A stretch of 64,000 nt of DNA, taken from assembly GCA_024305405.1 (NCBI GenBank), contig JAKNDB010000068.1, forward strand, positions 5,447,501 to 5,511,500, in the 5' to 3' direction. Positions 27,301 through 39,897 of the stretch are shown piece after piece; positions within the stretch are counted from its first letter, which is position 1; the number at the start of each line of letters is the position of its first letter. Under the pieces are notes generated by a model, which worked only from the letters and a program-made list of their open reading frames with translations, was not told where the DNA came from and searched no databases. Origin of the DNA: Dirofilaria immitis. Its lineage: Eukaryota; Nematoda; Chromadorea; Rhabditida; Onchocercidae. The position numbers were made by a program, and so were the translations under genes.

Positions 27301-29328
27301 ATATTTTATCATTGATGGCAAAAAAATTAAATAATAATTTTAGAATAAAATAATCACTGCAATAGTTAGTAATAAAATAATCGAAAATACTTATTTATTT
27401 CAAACTTTACATATTATCCTAAAAATTATTTAAGTATAATAATTTATTAATTATATTAATGAAATGCTCTTTCTTCATCTTTAAATTTTTGAAAATTTTC
27501 CATCCTTTTGCGAAATTAATTATTAGAATTTAAATGATTTGTATTGAATCGAAGATATTGCAAAATTCATTTCAAATTTTATATAAATTATTTACCAATT
27601 CAATGAAATCAGTTCGAGAAAAGGTACTTACTAGCTACTATATGCAACGAAATAAGGTAACATATAGAAAACTTGTAATATTTAGTCTAGAATCCTAGTT
27701 CACATCCATTTGGATGGACCAAGTTCTAAGACGCAGATCAGCTTTTTAACCGCAGCAATGACGATATACACTTTGAGAGCTGGAGTTACCGCGGCTGCTG
27801 GCACCAATAATATTTATTCAAATGAAGTAAGGGAAAAGACTTAGAATGAATTTTGAAATGATCCTATTCTTTCATTAATTAACTTTTAGATTTTTCCTAT
27901 CTGTAAATGAGATAAATTTTGGAAGGATGACGTGGGAAATCGGGAGGGAAAGACCGGGGAGAAAAAGCGAGAAACACATTTAAACACGCACATTTAAATA
28001 GATATTTATATGTACGCAAACATGCAAATAACTTTTTGGACATGATTATTTTGCTTCCACAACTAGGCTGGCCCATTGGCTCATTTTATCATTTCAAATC
28101 TCTCTTTTCTTATTTCTTCAGGCTTTTTTTTCATTTTCCAGACACTATCGAGAAGTGCAACAAACATTCTTTCAATTCATTTCTTCCCTCTTTTCTTCCC
28201 TTTTTTTTTGCTCTTTTCTTTCAAACAATTTTTCAAATATCATTCAGAGAGAAAGAAAAGAGAAAAAGGAAAAAAAACAAATACAACAGAAATGATACAT
28301 TTTAAAAAGAGCCAAGAAAGGAAAGGAAAATTATTGATGTAAATAAAAGTGATAAATTTATGGAATCAATATAATTTATTAATTTCATATCAATTTCTAT
28401 TTTTCATTTTAGATTTAATTTTTCTTAAATTCATTAAAAATTATTATTAAATAATCACAAATTGCCTTTCTTTGATTGATTTATGCGTTAATTTCGCTGA
28501 AATTATTCGTTTATTTAATCACATAAAGTATTTTATTTATCGATCATTTTAATTTATCGATTTTTCATTTCAGTATGTTATCAGTATTGATGTTGCTATT
28601 AATAATTCATCTTTATTTATTTACTTCCAATAAAATTGTTAAATAAAATTTAAAGAAATTTTTTTTTAAATTATTGGTATTATAAGATAATATAATATAA
28701 ATCTAAAATATTTCCATTTAATTTAATTGAACACAAATACATTCCATTAGTATAAATACATTAATTTATTAACCAATTAATTTAAATAATTTGTCTGAAA
28801 TTGAAAAAAATAATTGACTAAGGAAATAAGATGAAATTGATTTGTAATTATGCAAAGTTTGTACTATCTTTTGTGGGTTATTTCCCAAAATATTTAACAC
28901 GAGAATATTATATCTGATTTTGTTGAAACTAAAACTTTCGGTTAATAAAAACAAGAAATTCTTCCATTTTATTTTACTTCAACTTTTCATATATGTCAAC
29001 GAAGAGGTAATAAAATTAAGAAGAATAGTGAAAACGGTATTTTTAGAACTTTGCTTTAAAGTGTAAGAATTTTGTTTCAACCTTTTAAAATTTATCATCT
29101 AGAAATTTTTAGGTAATAAAAAAGCGAAGGAAAGAAAAAAAACCAAACCTGTTGCGCAGCTTTCTTTGACCAATTCCATCCTGCTGCAAACACTGATTGC
29201 TTCTTGGCTTGTATTGTTGTTAAGGTATGATGCCGAAAAATTGGTGGAGCATCTGATGCCATAAATAGATGGTTAGAGATGCTAGTTGGCGGTTGATGCG
29301 GTAGAGGTGATGTTAAGGAAGCACCCAT
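21393..29328 (-). CDS. cdka-1: CDK5 activator, p35/CDK5R family (cdka-1 orthologue)
   Basis: This cyclin-like regulatory subunit activates the neuronal kinase CDK5. In C. elegans CDKA-1 acts in presynaptic transport and polarity. Six exons: 29149-29328, 25358-25653, 23594-23804, 22989-23157, 22513-22710 and 21393-21527. It starts MGASLTSP, a potential N-myristoylation signal as in p35. A low-complexity linker follows. The conserved activator domain then shows [56 protein letters not shown] and [10 protein letters not shown] before the stop. Runs at 25555-25559 (five, should be six) and 23132-23135 (four, should be five) break the frame. With both corrected every exon joins in phase and the protein is about 396 residues, longer than human p35 (307) because of the linker. 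Intron 1 is about 3.5 kb and holds an 18S rRNA fragment. Confidence 0.95.
27648..27805 (-). pseudogene. Diverged fragment of 18S rRNA
   Basis: On the minus strand this reads GGTGCCAGCAGCCGCGGTAA, the universally conserved 530-loop of small-subunit rRNA. It continues with CTCCAGCTC, AGTGTATAT, GCTGCGGTTAAAAAGCT and then GATCTGCGTCTTAGAACTTG, as in nematode 18S. It has substitutions and lacks about 8 bases (CGTAGTTG) after AAAAAGCT. It is about 158 bp and sits in intron 1 of cdka-1, in the same orientation as the gene. It is a rDNA-derived insertion, not a working rRNA gene. The 3' limit is uncertain. Confidence 0.85.
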
Positions 29329-30164
29329 TTTAGTATTTAAATTTCGATAATTTATTAAAATTAAATTAAAGGATTGACGAAATTCAAATTTTTAGAAGAA
29401 CGTCACTTTAACCAATCCAGTTGAACTGCTTCAGATTGATCGCTTCCAAAATGAATATATCAAAACGAAAGAAATGGGAAGGTCAATTTTCATGAAATAT
29501 GTCAATTAACAGAGAACTTCCAAGAGTAAGTTGCATAATTAAATTCACATAAATTGATTGATAAGTTTGTTGATAATTTATTCCAAATATCCAGTTAAAA
29601 TAACGAAATTTTTCTAATCGATCGATAATAGTTCCAATGTTAGTTAAAATAGAAGAAAGCATGTATATATTTTCTTAATGAAAATTCATGACCTGAAAAA
29701 AATGTCAAAATTAAAGAAATTCATAATTAATTGACAATTGATATATTTAAATTTTTGAACTGTTCGATACTGTTTGCAACAAAAGTTTCTCATAATATCA
29801 CTTATTAAAGATATATAATATAAAAGATAGATACATTTTTGTCAATAAATTATTGTTTATTGTAAATATAAATAGTATATGATGATAAAATAATAATGGA
29901 ATTGAAGTAGATAGAAGGAAAAATGTCTAAGCAATTCTTAGATTTGATTTTAAATTGATAATTTAAGCGATCAAATTTTAAAAAATGAAATAAAAAAATT
30001 CCTTCAGGCTTTCATTGATAAAATGACATATTGTGTTTAAAAACACAAAAATGATAATTTCTTCTTTATCTTGCCGCATCACTCTCTTTTCTTTTTATTA
30101 TCTCTCATTCTTTCCATTCATTCCATATTTGTTTCCATTCGAGAAAAATATTAAGCTAGAGATA

Positions 30165-30296
30165 ATCCAGGTTTTAAGATCGAAACAACAAATGATTCAT
30201 AAAATTAAACTTAATTTCAATTTAATTACAATCCAGGTTTTAAGATCGAAACAACAAATGATTCATAAAATTAAACTTAATTTCAATTTAATTACA
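30165..30296. repeat. Exact 66-bp tandem duplication
   Basis: Two adjacent copies, 30165-30230 and 30231-30296, begin ATCCAGGTTTTAAGATCG and appear identical. Because 66 is a multiple of three the open frame continues through both copies, but no protein family is recognised. Confidence 0.95.
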
Positions 30297-33229
30297 CCGA
30301 TCAAGTTGGAATTCATATTGATATTTACTGGAATAATAATAATGAAATATACGAGTAAATGAGGATACAAGAAGTTGCTTTTATCGATCTTTTATCTCTT
30401 TTATCTCTTACAAAGGTAACTATTATATGTTAAAAAAATGAAATAAACTGAATAAAATATGTCATAAATGTTCTGCCATATTACCAATTCGTCATTTTAT
30501 CAATTTTCCCCTTTCTTAGTTTCGAGAAAAAAAGTTAAGCAATTGGACGTTAGTATCAGGCAAAGTTTGCCAAATTTGAGGAAGTAAAATTAGTTACAAA
30601 CTTCAATATGCGAATTTCGAATTGAAATAATTAAAATGATGTTTAGATAAAAAGATGCAATTTGATGGATATGAAGAAAATTAGAAAAAAATTATAAGAA
30701 AACAGAAAAATTAAAATAAATGATAAGATAAATGGAAGTCCCTGTGATTTATCGGTCTTCGAGAATATTTTACTGAATTGGCAGATAATCTCAAATTGAA
30801 CTCTGAAATATTTGATATGCCATATAAATAATGCGTATTCATCTTCTATTTTCTTTCTTATTTTACTCTCTTCCCAACTCTTTTCTTTTTGGGTTTTTGC
30901 AACCTCATGGATAAATATCCACCGAAATAGGCAAACTGGGAAACTTCAAAACTTAAGCTGAAATATCTTTTACATAATACAAATACAAAATATATATTGT
31001 TTTTAAATACTCGTCATTATCAAGCGTAAACAATCATGATAATGATGATAAGTGCTGATAACGCTGCTAACTATAATATAGCAATAAGATAACTAAGACA
31101 AAATATTGAATATTAATAAATTTTTATTAATTCATGGATAAGAAATAGATTATTCAAAATAATTTAATTTCTCATAATACTCTTTTATCAATTAAAATAT
31201 TTCAATTTCTCAAAATATTCTTCTATATTATTTAAATTCCGACAAATTTAAAATTTCAAAAGGTTTTAATCTAATATAATTTGTTAAAATGTACAAATTT
31301 CATTTTTACTAAATATTTTAAAAAATTGAAGTAATTATTTGTTTAAAATAAAACAACAATGGCTTTAAAGGCAGATAGATCAAATATGAAATTATAATAG
31401 ATGGAATGATCATCCACTGTTATGATTGCAATAATCCATTAAGATGGGAAGTTGGATGGATAGGAAGGATATTTATGAGCCAATTGGCTTTGAAGCTTAG
31501 CCTTTAATGGTTTATAGGCTCTAAAGGACTGAATGGATGATGATTCATAAGCATCCTTATTTGGGTATGATTCGATTGTATATGAAGCCAAGTAGAAGAG
31601 ATGAAAACAAAATAATTATAAATTCATTTTAATAATCATTTCTTCTTCTTCTTTTTCTTCTTTAAATCTTTCGACATTTTTTCTATTTTAGAATTCAATT
31701 TTCTTTTTGTTTAAAATTTCTTGAATTTTATTAAAAAAATGATGAAGCAGATTTAGAAGTGTGTTTTTATATAGAAGAAATATATAGAAGAATTTTGCTT
31801 TCTATTAAGCATTTCTCATATAATATCTCAACAAATAATTATGAAAGTCTGCATAATGTTTGTAAACAAAATTACATGGATTATTCATATATCGTATATC
31901 AAGTAAAAATAATATTTCAATCTAAATTTGATAACAAATCCTTACCATTAGTTATTTTGAAATTATATCAATTCATATACCAAACGTATATAGATAATTG
32001 TTGGCATATTAAACAAAGATTTCTGATATTTCTCCATGCATGCAGATGAAAAATATCTATCTGGAAATTAAAATATTGATAAAAATAACTTCAAATTATT
32101 ATATATGTTAAAAACATTTCAGGCTTCGAAATGATTACAATATTTTGTTGGGTTTTCTATTCCAACAAGATAATGATAATGTTAATACAAATCTATATTC
32201 TCGATCTTGCTTATGTTAGTCAGTACTATCCTTCTGATATATTATTTCATCTTTCATCCTTATAACAGTTATCCCAAATAATCCCAAATATTTCAATGAA
32301 TTTTGTGGGAGTCTTGAGGCTCGATTAGATATGCCAATATTCTTATTCGGGTATTAAAATGAAGAAGCAGAATTCCTTTACTAATTATGGTTGAGGAAAA
32401 AGAATGAATAATAAAGATATCAATAATTGCATGAAGAAATGAAATGCTGAACAATATCTTCGATCTTTCAAGACGAAATCAAGAAGATAGTAGTAATAAA
32501 ATCAACATTAGTGGTAGTAGTAATAACATCAGTTACGTTACTTCAAATTATGCTAAGGAAACGGACGGCTTCTGCATTCAAATTATTCAAAATTAGAAGA
32601 GAGAGAGAGGGGGAAAATTTTGGAAGATGAAGAAGAAACGAAATGAAAGAAGGGTTGACTTCGAGACTGAACTATCACAAACTTATCTCCCATCGTCACT
32701 TTCATTCTTGTCCCTAAACTCTGCCTTACTCTAGCTTTTACTAAGTACTAACAACAAAATAGTTTACTGATTGTCGCCATTGGCCAAGATATTCTTGCTT
32801 GCAATAGGCCTAGAAAGTAGACCATAGGTTCCTTAAAGATGCTGCTTGACGAAGAAAAAGATGAGGACATAGACATACTTGATTCACTTCGTTTCATTTC
32901 ATCTTCTCTTCTGTGTCATCCTTCTTCCAATCCGTCCTTTCCCATCATAGTTTTTTCTCATCTTTTCCTTCAGCCTTATTTGAACATCAAAAGGATCCAA
33001 TAATTTCATGTTTTATCCATCCTTAAATTGTTATTTACATTTTTAATAATGCTTAAATAAAGCATTACGTGTAAACAACGTAAAAATATCGATTTGCAAT
33101 GATATAAGCATCAAATCATGTAAGAATATCTATCTTTACTCATACAAAATTAAGCATAAAAATCATTTTACAAATGATTATAATTCGTAAAAGAATATGC
33201 ATGAAGATGATGAATCATTCATGGAAATG

Positions 33230-33332
33230 TCAACATTGTCCTGGCCCTAATGTTCTCTTGATATCAACATTATCCTAGCATTAACGTTCTCTTGATATCA
33301 ACATTGTCCTGATCTTAATTCTCCTCCTAATA
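33230..33332. repeat. 34-bp minisatellite, three copies
   Basis: Three diverged copies start at about 33230, 33264 and 33298, each beginning TCAACATT followed by TCCT and ending in a CTTGATA-like tail. The copies are contiguous, with no spacers. Confidence 0.85.
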
Positions 33333-36317
33333 TCAGTCATATTGCTAATTTAATAAATGTTTCATTCGATCGAATTAATTTTATCTAAAATTATTATTTT
33401 TTCCTGCTAATTATAAAATTTACTTTACATATATTCAATGAATTCTTAATATAAATAAAATTGCACTATTTTTTAATTAATAATAATTTCTTTCTTTAAT
33501 ATTTTTATTATTTTTTCTTTACTAAATATTTTTTAGCCTAATTAATTCATTCTGCTGGGAAAGAAAAAAACTGTCCTTCTTAAAGCTACAAAAGTTTATG
33601 GCCATAAAACGTATTATAAGTTTGCTTTATTTGTTTTAAAACAAAGTTGGCTATCCCTTCAAACTAGATAAATGGCAATAGAAGCCAGAAAATCATAATC
33701 AACACTTTCTTTCAATTAAAATTTTAATTATATAGTTAATGCTCTAAGAATTTACATCAATAAAATTGTAATTAAAAAAAACCATCACCGACAGATGATG
33801 TCCTTTATCATCTGATTAAAATTATTTTTAAGCAAATTTATCACAATAATTGGAATATCGTTAATTAAAAAAAAAACTAGACAGAATGAAAAGAAAAGTA
33901 GAGAATATGCTACCTAATTTAAATTTATTATATAAATAAAAACCGTATCAATGAATGCTATCAATCATTCCAATACGAAGAAAGTTGGCAAAAAATAGTG
34001 TTGAGATTTACATTTAAAGTAAAGTTCATAATTAAAATATAGTATAGTAGAAGGAATATTTTTGTTTATTATTTCTAATATAATAATTGTAAAAAATATA
34101 AAATAAAAAAGGAAAATAAAAATAAAATTTTCCAATTACAACAATAATTAATTTCCCAGGAGTATTACAAATAGATGAAGTAGAATGATAAGATAAAAAT
34201 GTGACAAACGAATCATTCTAAAAGCATTGGCAAAGTTTTGAATTTGTTTTCATATTTTCTCCTCATTGAGATACTTCGTGATCCTATAATTTCGGCATTT
34301 CAAAATCTTCGAAAAAGATAAAGCAAAAAATAAAACAAAAAAGTGTGGAAATAGAATTTAAAAGATTTCGAAAAATCCAAAAAAAGTTTTGTAATATAAA
34401 AAAATTGTTTTAAAATTCTACAATATGACAATAATATTAAATATATGAAAGTTAGCTTACATTTTTTCATATATTAAATTTTACATTGATAAAATATTCT
34501 ATTATTGCTATTGTCAGATAGATATATAATCAATGGATGCGACAATTAATAACGTCTTTTGTTTACAAGGAAAAGTTATAAATGACCTATAATTATTATT
34601 ATTATTTTTATTTTTAAGAATCGATTAAAAATTCTAAGTCTTAAAATATAAATAAAAATCCAAAACAAATAATTCACAATTTAAATAAAAATCGAAAAAT
34701 GCTAAAGAAAACAAGAAACGAACATAGTTGATATGGCTAATAAATGTTCCCTTGTATATATAAGCCTAGGCTTTATCTCATCGATTGGCTTGCTTCATTC
34801 AATTGGATAGAAGTGAAAGCTTAATATTTTGCATAGCAATTTAATGTTCCATAAATCAACAAAATAATGCAATAAATGAAGAAATAGAGTATAAATTCAT
34901 TGAAAAATCAATCGAATATCAATCATTACATATTACTATTTTAATTATATATCATAATTTGTATGAAACACGTTTACTTGATGTTATAGTAATCGCTTAA
35001 ATTTCAGCTTAAAATAGTAATTTCTCTTTTAGTTAATCGCTCAATATTTATAATCATCTTATCAAATGTGATTAAGAACAGAAAATAACTTTTACTTTAA
35101 GCATAGAATGTTAATCAGCGGAAATAATAAATACGAATTCATGTAAAATCTTATTATGAGAAGCATATATTATAAGTATTTTTGCTTTACGGAATATGAT
35201 CATATTTAATAATTCAAATTTTTTGCAAAGAATGGAAACTTTCCTTTGCATTGGCTTCAGTAATTCATCTTCATAGATGCTCCTTCTACTTCTAAAGATT
35301 CAAAAATAATTGATTATTATAATACTGTATTTATTGCAGTGATATTCGGTATTCATCCCATCATAAGATGGCATTCTAATTTGATCCATTGCGATCATAA
35401 ATTTCATCAGATGTTATAATATTCTTTTGAAATTTAAGATTGAATGATTTATTAAAAATCTTATTATCATTTAGCTGATTCGCAATGTAGCCTGAAAACT
35501 ATAATTTTATTCAAATTTCTTTAAAATTTTACAATACTTTCTGTTTTGAAAGTAAGATCAACAGAACAGTAGCCAACGTTATTGTCAGGAGGAAGGCATA
35601 TTATCAATGCCAGACTGATTTCGTATCAGTGTCAGTTATAAAAAAACTGTAAGAGATATGAAGTGATAAATTAACAAGTGATAACGACTCTTCCTGTTTA
35701 TTTTACATTATAAGAATTTAAATAATTACGAAGCAAACACAGAGAAAACACAAAAGTTTGCAAAAATGAATTTGAAAAAGTTTTAGAAAACATTTCAGCA
35801 TAAATTAATGAAGATCGTTTTCATGAAAATTCGAACGACACATTTAACTTACTTTTGCTTTGATGAAAATCAAATTTAAATGAAATTATTCAAATCTGTT
35901 GAATACCTTCTCAAAACTTTACTACAAACAGCTAACAATAGTGACCACGATGACAATTCTGAGACAATGAAACCACTACTTTAATCTTGAAAAAAAGTTT
36001 GAATTGTCATGATACGATTAAGTTCATCTATGATTTGTTTCCGCATGTAGAAGAATATCGTATTATTCGTCTTTGTAGAATCTTTCTGACAGTCATGAAA
36101 TCATAAAATTTCAAGAAACAACAATAAAATTATGAGGGAAGAAAAAACAATTATAGAATGTGTTAATAATTACAATTCTTGCATCTTTAAATGAACTTTT
36201 TATTTCACGCGTATGCCTCAAGTTTACTTTACGGTTGTTAATATGATCTCACGAGAAAATTTATGCTATTTATGTACATTCATCAATTAAGGAATTCATA
36301 AAAGTAAAGTAAAAGAT

Positions 36318-38050
36318 AAGCATTAAAAATAATTTATCTGTCTTTTTCCATCAAAATGTAATAATATTTGTTGTTGAATAAAGTTGGAAATTTTGTATTT
36401 GTCAATATTTTCGACAATAAATCATTTTTTTTTCAATGCAATCGATTTAAATTTTCATTTGATAATCATTCGGTGATTAAATATTCAATGAGAAAAATAT
36501 TCGATGTATGATAAATGAACTATTTGATTCAAGCAATTTCAATTTAGCGTTACTTGATATTCATTTGGTGATATCTTTCAATATCGCTGTTAAAACTTTA
36601 AAAATATAATAATTATTTTATTCATATAATTATAAAATTTTCGATAAAATACAACTAAAGCTTAAACAAATGAGGCATAAGATTTAAAGGGCACGAAAGG
36701 AATGAATTTGCACAGCAAACAATACCTTACTTAAATTGAAGTAAATATATGCAAAAACTTGGAATAAAGTTTTATCGGGCAAAAATTTATCGATGGATTA
36801 TAAGCACAAAATTATTCGATATAATCCAATCAGTGATTGAATGATAAAAGTTCTATCACGTCCGTCACTTCAAAGTGATACGTGATGTTTTGATGTCACA
36901 ATTTATGTCAGATGGAAATGATATGTGATAGTTTGATGTAACAATTTATGACTGACGTTGGCTACTTCTTAAAATTTCTTTATAGCTCATGCAAAAGATT
37001 ATTGGAGAAGACGCCGCGACCTTTTGGTTAAAGTTACACGGATATCAAAAGTATAGTGAAGCGATTGATCCTTTCTTACCGTGGAAAAGATCTAAGAACA
37101 TATCCTATGATCAATTTTATGTTTAAAGATGTAACTGTTGACTCATTTTTAATGCTATGAAATTTGAATTTTTATGTGATAAGATTTGTGATATGATGAA
37201 GAATTTGATAAATTATTTAGAAAAAAGTATTGTTAGAAAACGGAACTGTGTTATTTATGACTTCATTCAATTTTTTATTTTGCTAAATTTAATTCAAATG
37301 AAATGGAAACGAAATGATTATTCTGCCAATAATATGGAAATAGTAAAAACAATGAAATGTCGCCTGCTTTTCCAGCTATCTCTTCTCAATCATACATGAT
37401 TATCATTAAATATCATGATACGGTACAGTTGCTATTGTGGGAAAAGATTCATTTAATTCGAATGGCATAGATGTCATCGATAAATCTTTCATAGTACGTA
37501 ATAGAATGACACTTCCTTGGAAAGCAGAAATTTTTTCATTGAAATCTTAACTAGCGACTTCATTAATTATAAAATGTTACCATGCGTATAAGTTTACCTT
37601 TGATTTTTTTCTTGTGAATATGTTGTTCACATTATTCCGTTTACGTCATTCAATAATCCATCCATTCAGAAGCGGTAGATATTGTAATTAGAATTATTGC
37701 AATTATTCTAATGAAGAAATTACTGAAGATGTTATCGACATTCAGATTTTGCAAAAAATTTAAGTTATTCTTTACAAAAACAGTGAAATATAAACATAAG
37801 AAAATAATTTATCTATTTTGATTCGTTGATATTTGTTGTTGAATACAATTGAAATTTGTTATTTTTAATATTTTCAGTGTTTGTTTGATCATTTTCGCAT
37901 CGATACAAATCAATTTTAACTTTCATTTTTCAATCACTCGAAAAACAACTAATATGCGTACAATTTAATGAGAGATACAATCGCTGTATGACTAATCGTT
38001 GTATGACTATTTGATTCTTAAAATTTCAATTCAACTTTATGTTATTGTTA
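36318..38050. repeat. Diverged duplicated flank (two copies, ~1.5 kb apart)
   Basis: Sequence at about 36318-36560 resembles that at about 37795-38050. The shared order includes AATTTATCT, ATATTTGTTGTTGAATA, a TATTTTC motif, ATCATTT and ACTATTTGATTC. The copies are interrupted by indels and many substitutions. They lie on either side of the decayed protease exon, which suggests an old tandem duplication of a protease unit with its 3' flank. Boundaries are approximate. Confidence 0.55.
36954..37133 (+). pseudogene. Decayed last exon of a trypsin-like protease
   Basis: This stretch aligns with the last exon of the protease at 39898-43803 (exon 43603-43803). Shared blocks in order are GACGTTGGCTACTTCT, GCAAAAGATT.TTGGAGA, ACCTTT, AAGTATAGTG.AG.GATTGAT, a TTCTT.CC.TGG block and then ATCTAAGAA.ATATCCTATGAT. 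Indels and substitutions destroy the frame, and the catalytic-serine part (GDSGGG) is not seen upstream. A second, weaker match lies near 38085-38150. It is a remnant of a tandem paralogue, about 6.6 kb upstream of the intact exon and in the same orientation. Confidence 0.75.
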
Positions 38051-39118
38051 CATTCGAAATTATCTTAAACCAGATGGTTTAATGAAACGCATGCAACCTT
38101 TATGGAGTGAAGTGAAGTTCGAATTAACTGGATATTGTTTAAGCAATGAGTAACTGCGATTTAAAAGTTGAGTTTAGTTTAATTTATTTTGTTATAACTG
38201 ACTGAAAACAAAATACAATTTTAAACTTTTAGTGTTTGAAGGAAGGATTGAATATTGGTGATTAAAATAAGAGATTTCTTTTGACAAAATTCTAATCACT
38301 GTCATAGCATACATTGACATTGATAAGACAGATATTGCAGCATGTTTTTATATGTGTAATTTAAATAAATTATTTCGTTTTATTTTGCCTAAATATTGAT
38401 AGATTTCTATTTGTCTAAGCAATAATGTATATGTTATTTCATACGATAAATGATGTAAAATCTGAAGAAATTGTATCATCCATAATTGACACTTAAGTTT
38501 AAGAAACTTTTTTTTCACAATTCATAATTGATGTTAAATGTAATTCTTGTCATATATTTACTATCAAATCTACAAACACTTTTCACCGCTATTATATGTT
38601 GTTTAATTCTTATATATCAATCATCAAATATAGTTAAATGTGAAAAAATAGACTCCCCTCTGTCTCGATCGGTTCCGCATTTTTCTATATGACATAATAT
38701 ACTATTGATTATTCCATGTATGTCTAGATAGTCTTATTTCTTTATTTCAATGTACCTATTTTTGCCAATAACCTGCTCCAAGAAGTGCCTATCTATATAG
38801 ATAGCGTGTTACTAATGAAAGAGTTTTTTGGAGGATTACTCAATAAGGTTTTAGTGGATAAACAGTCATCTATAGTAGAGCCCTCATAACCAACAGAAAC
38901 AAAATCTTTCCCTCCTCCCGGGAGAAACAACTCGAAAAACCCAATATATCTTCAAGTGGAACAATTTTTTCCGTTGCCAATATTATCAACTTCCAATCCA
39001 ATAAATCATTCCGAATATATTACTCGATAAAAACAATTGCTTGTGAAACATCAATTTCTTCTCCCACATCAAACAAATAGTTTTTTGTTTTTTCATGACA
39101 CTTTGATCACTTCAAACA

Positions 39119-39887
39119 AATATTCTTTTTTGTTGTGAATACATGCAGTTATTTTGCACTTCGAATGCTATAGCAATTAACCGAGCAGAATTACAATGTT
39201 TTTTAACGTATCAATGAAAGGTTTCTGACATATCGATAGAAGGCACAAATTTAGAATGAGAGAATGCAATGTTGACATTTTGATGAAAATATATTTATGA
39301 ATATTAATCATTGCAAATAATTAATCATTATGAGAATGAAGTTTGATATTGCGAAATATTTAAAAGGGTCATACGATATTTGCCTACAAACATCCTCCTA
39401 CAGTAAGCGAAAGATAACAATAAGCTATTTCGAATGCATTCAACTATTTCTATTAGTTTCGCTTTTATCTTTGCTTTTATCAAAAATGGTATGCAAATTT
39501 CGTTAAATATTCTATGTTTAATGAAGCATTTTATTCTGTGATTACTTTGCTCAAAAGGGATTCACAATTTTGCAAGAATTATTGACAATTTAGTGATAAA
39601 CTGATTAATTTGAATAGTTGAAGTGAGAGAATTTTGATTTCAAGATATAATATGGGCATGAAAGTAGTTAAATTTTTGTAAAATCGATATTTCCAGTGAT
39701 CACGACGAATTCAAATCAATAGCATTTGATTAAATAAACAAAAATAGAAATTGTGAGAAAAATGCATGCATATTACTACTTAAATAAACAATAAAGGAAC
39801 GGGAAAGCATTTAGTCGAAATTGAAATTTAAATAAATTAAATTTGTCTTTTTTCTTTCTTAAAAAGCAATTTATTTTTTTAGTTCGG
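39119..39887 (+). repeat. Left arm of long inverted repeat around protease
   Basis: About 769 bp whose reverse complement recurs at 44063-44829. By eye the arms match along their whole length. The only differences I found are in homopolymer lengths. The arm ends 10 bases before the protease ATG and includes the AG acceptor at 39881-39882, so it holds the presumed promoter and 5' flank. No open reading frame or transposase is seen. Confidence 0.93.
39881..39882 (+). promoter_or_regulatory. Candidate trans-splice acceptor before protease start
   Basis: A TTATTTTTTT tract followed by AG lies 15 bases before the first ATG. Nematode spliced-leader acceptors look like this. No upstream exon was found, so spliced-leader addition is plausible but unproven. 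Confidence 0.4.
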
Positions 39888-39897
39888 CCAATACAAA

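Larger units (their letters stand above)
29329..39118. other. Gene-poor region upstream of cdka-1
   Basis: This stretch of about 9.8 kb separates the cdka-1 start (transcribed leftward) from the protease cassette (transcribed rightward), so both promoters should lie at its ends. It contains a 66-bp tandem duplication, a 34-bp minisatellite, a decayed protease exon and related duplicated flanks, all listed separately. Open frames at 31759-32049 and 37157-37399 show no recognisable domain. I see no other gene. Confidence 0.6.

Noticed and set aside
33230..33332. CRISPR-like array
   Set aside because: Three contiguous diverged 34-bp copies without spacers in a eukaryotic context; it is a minisatellite.
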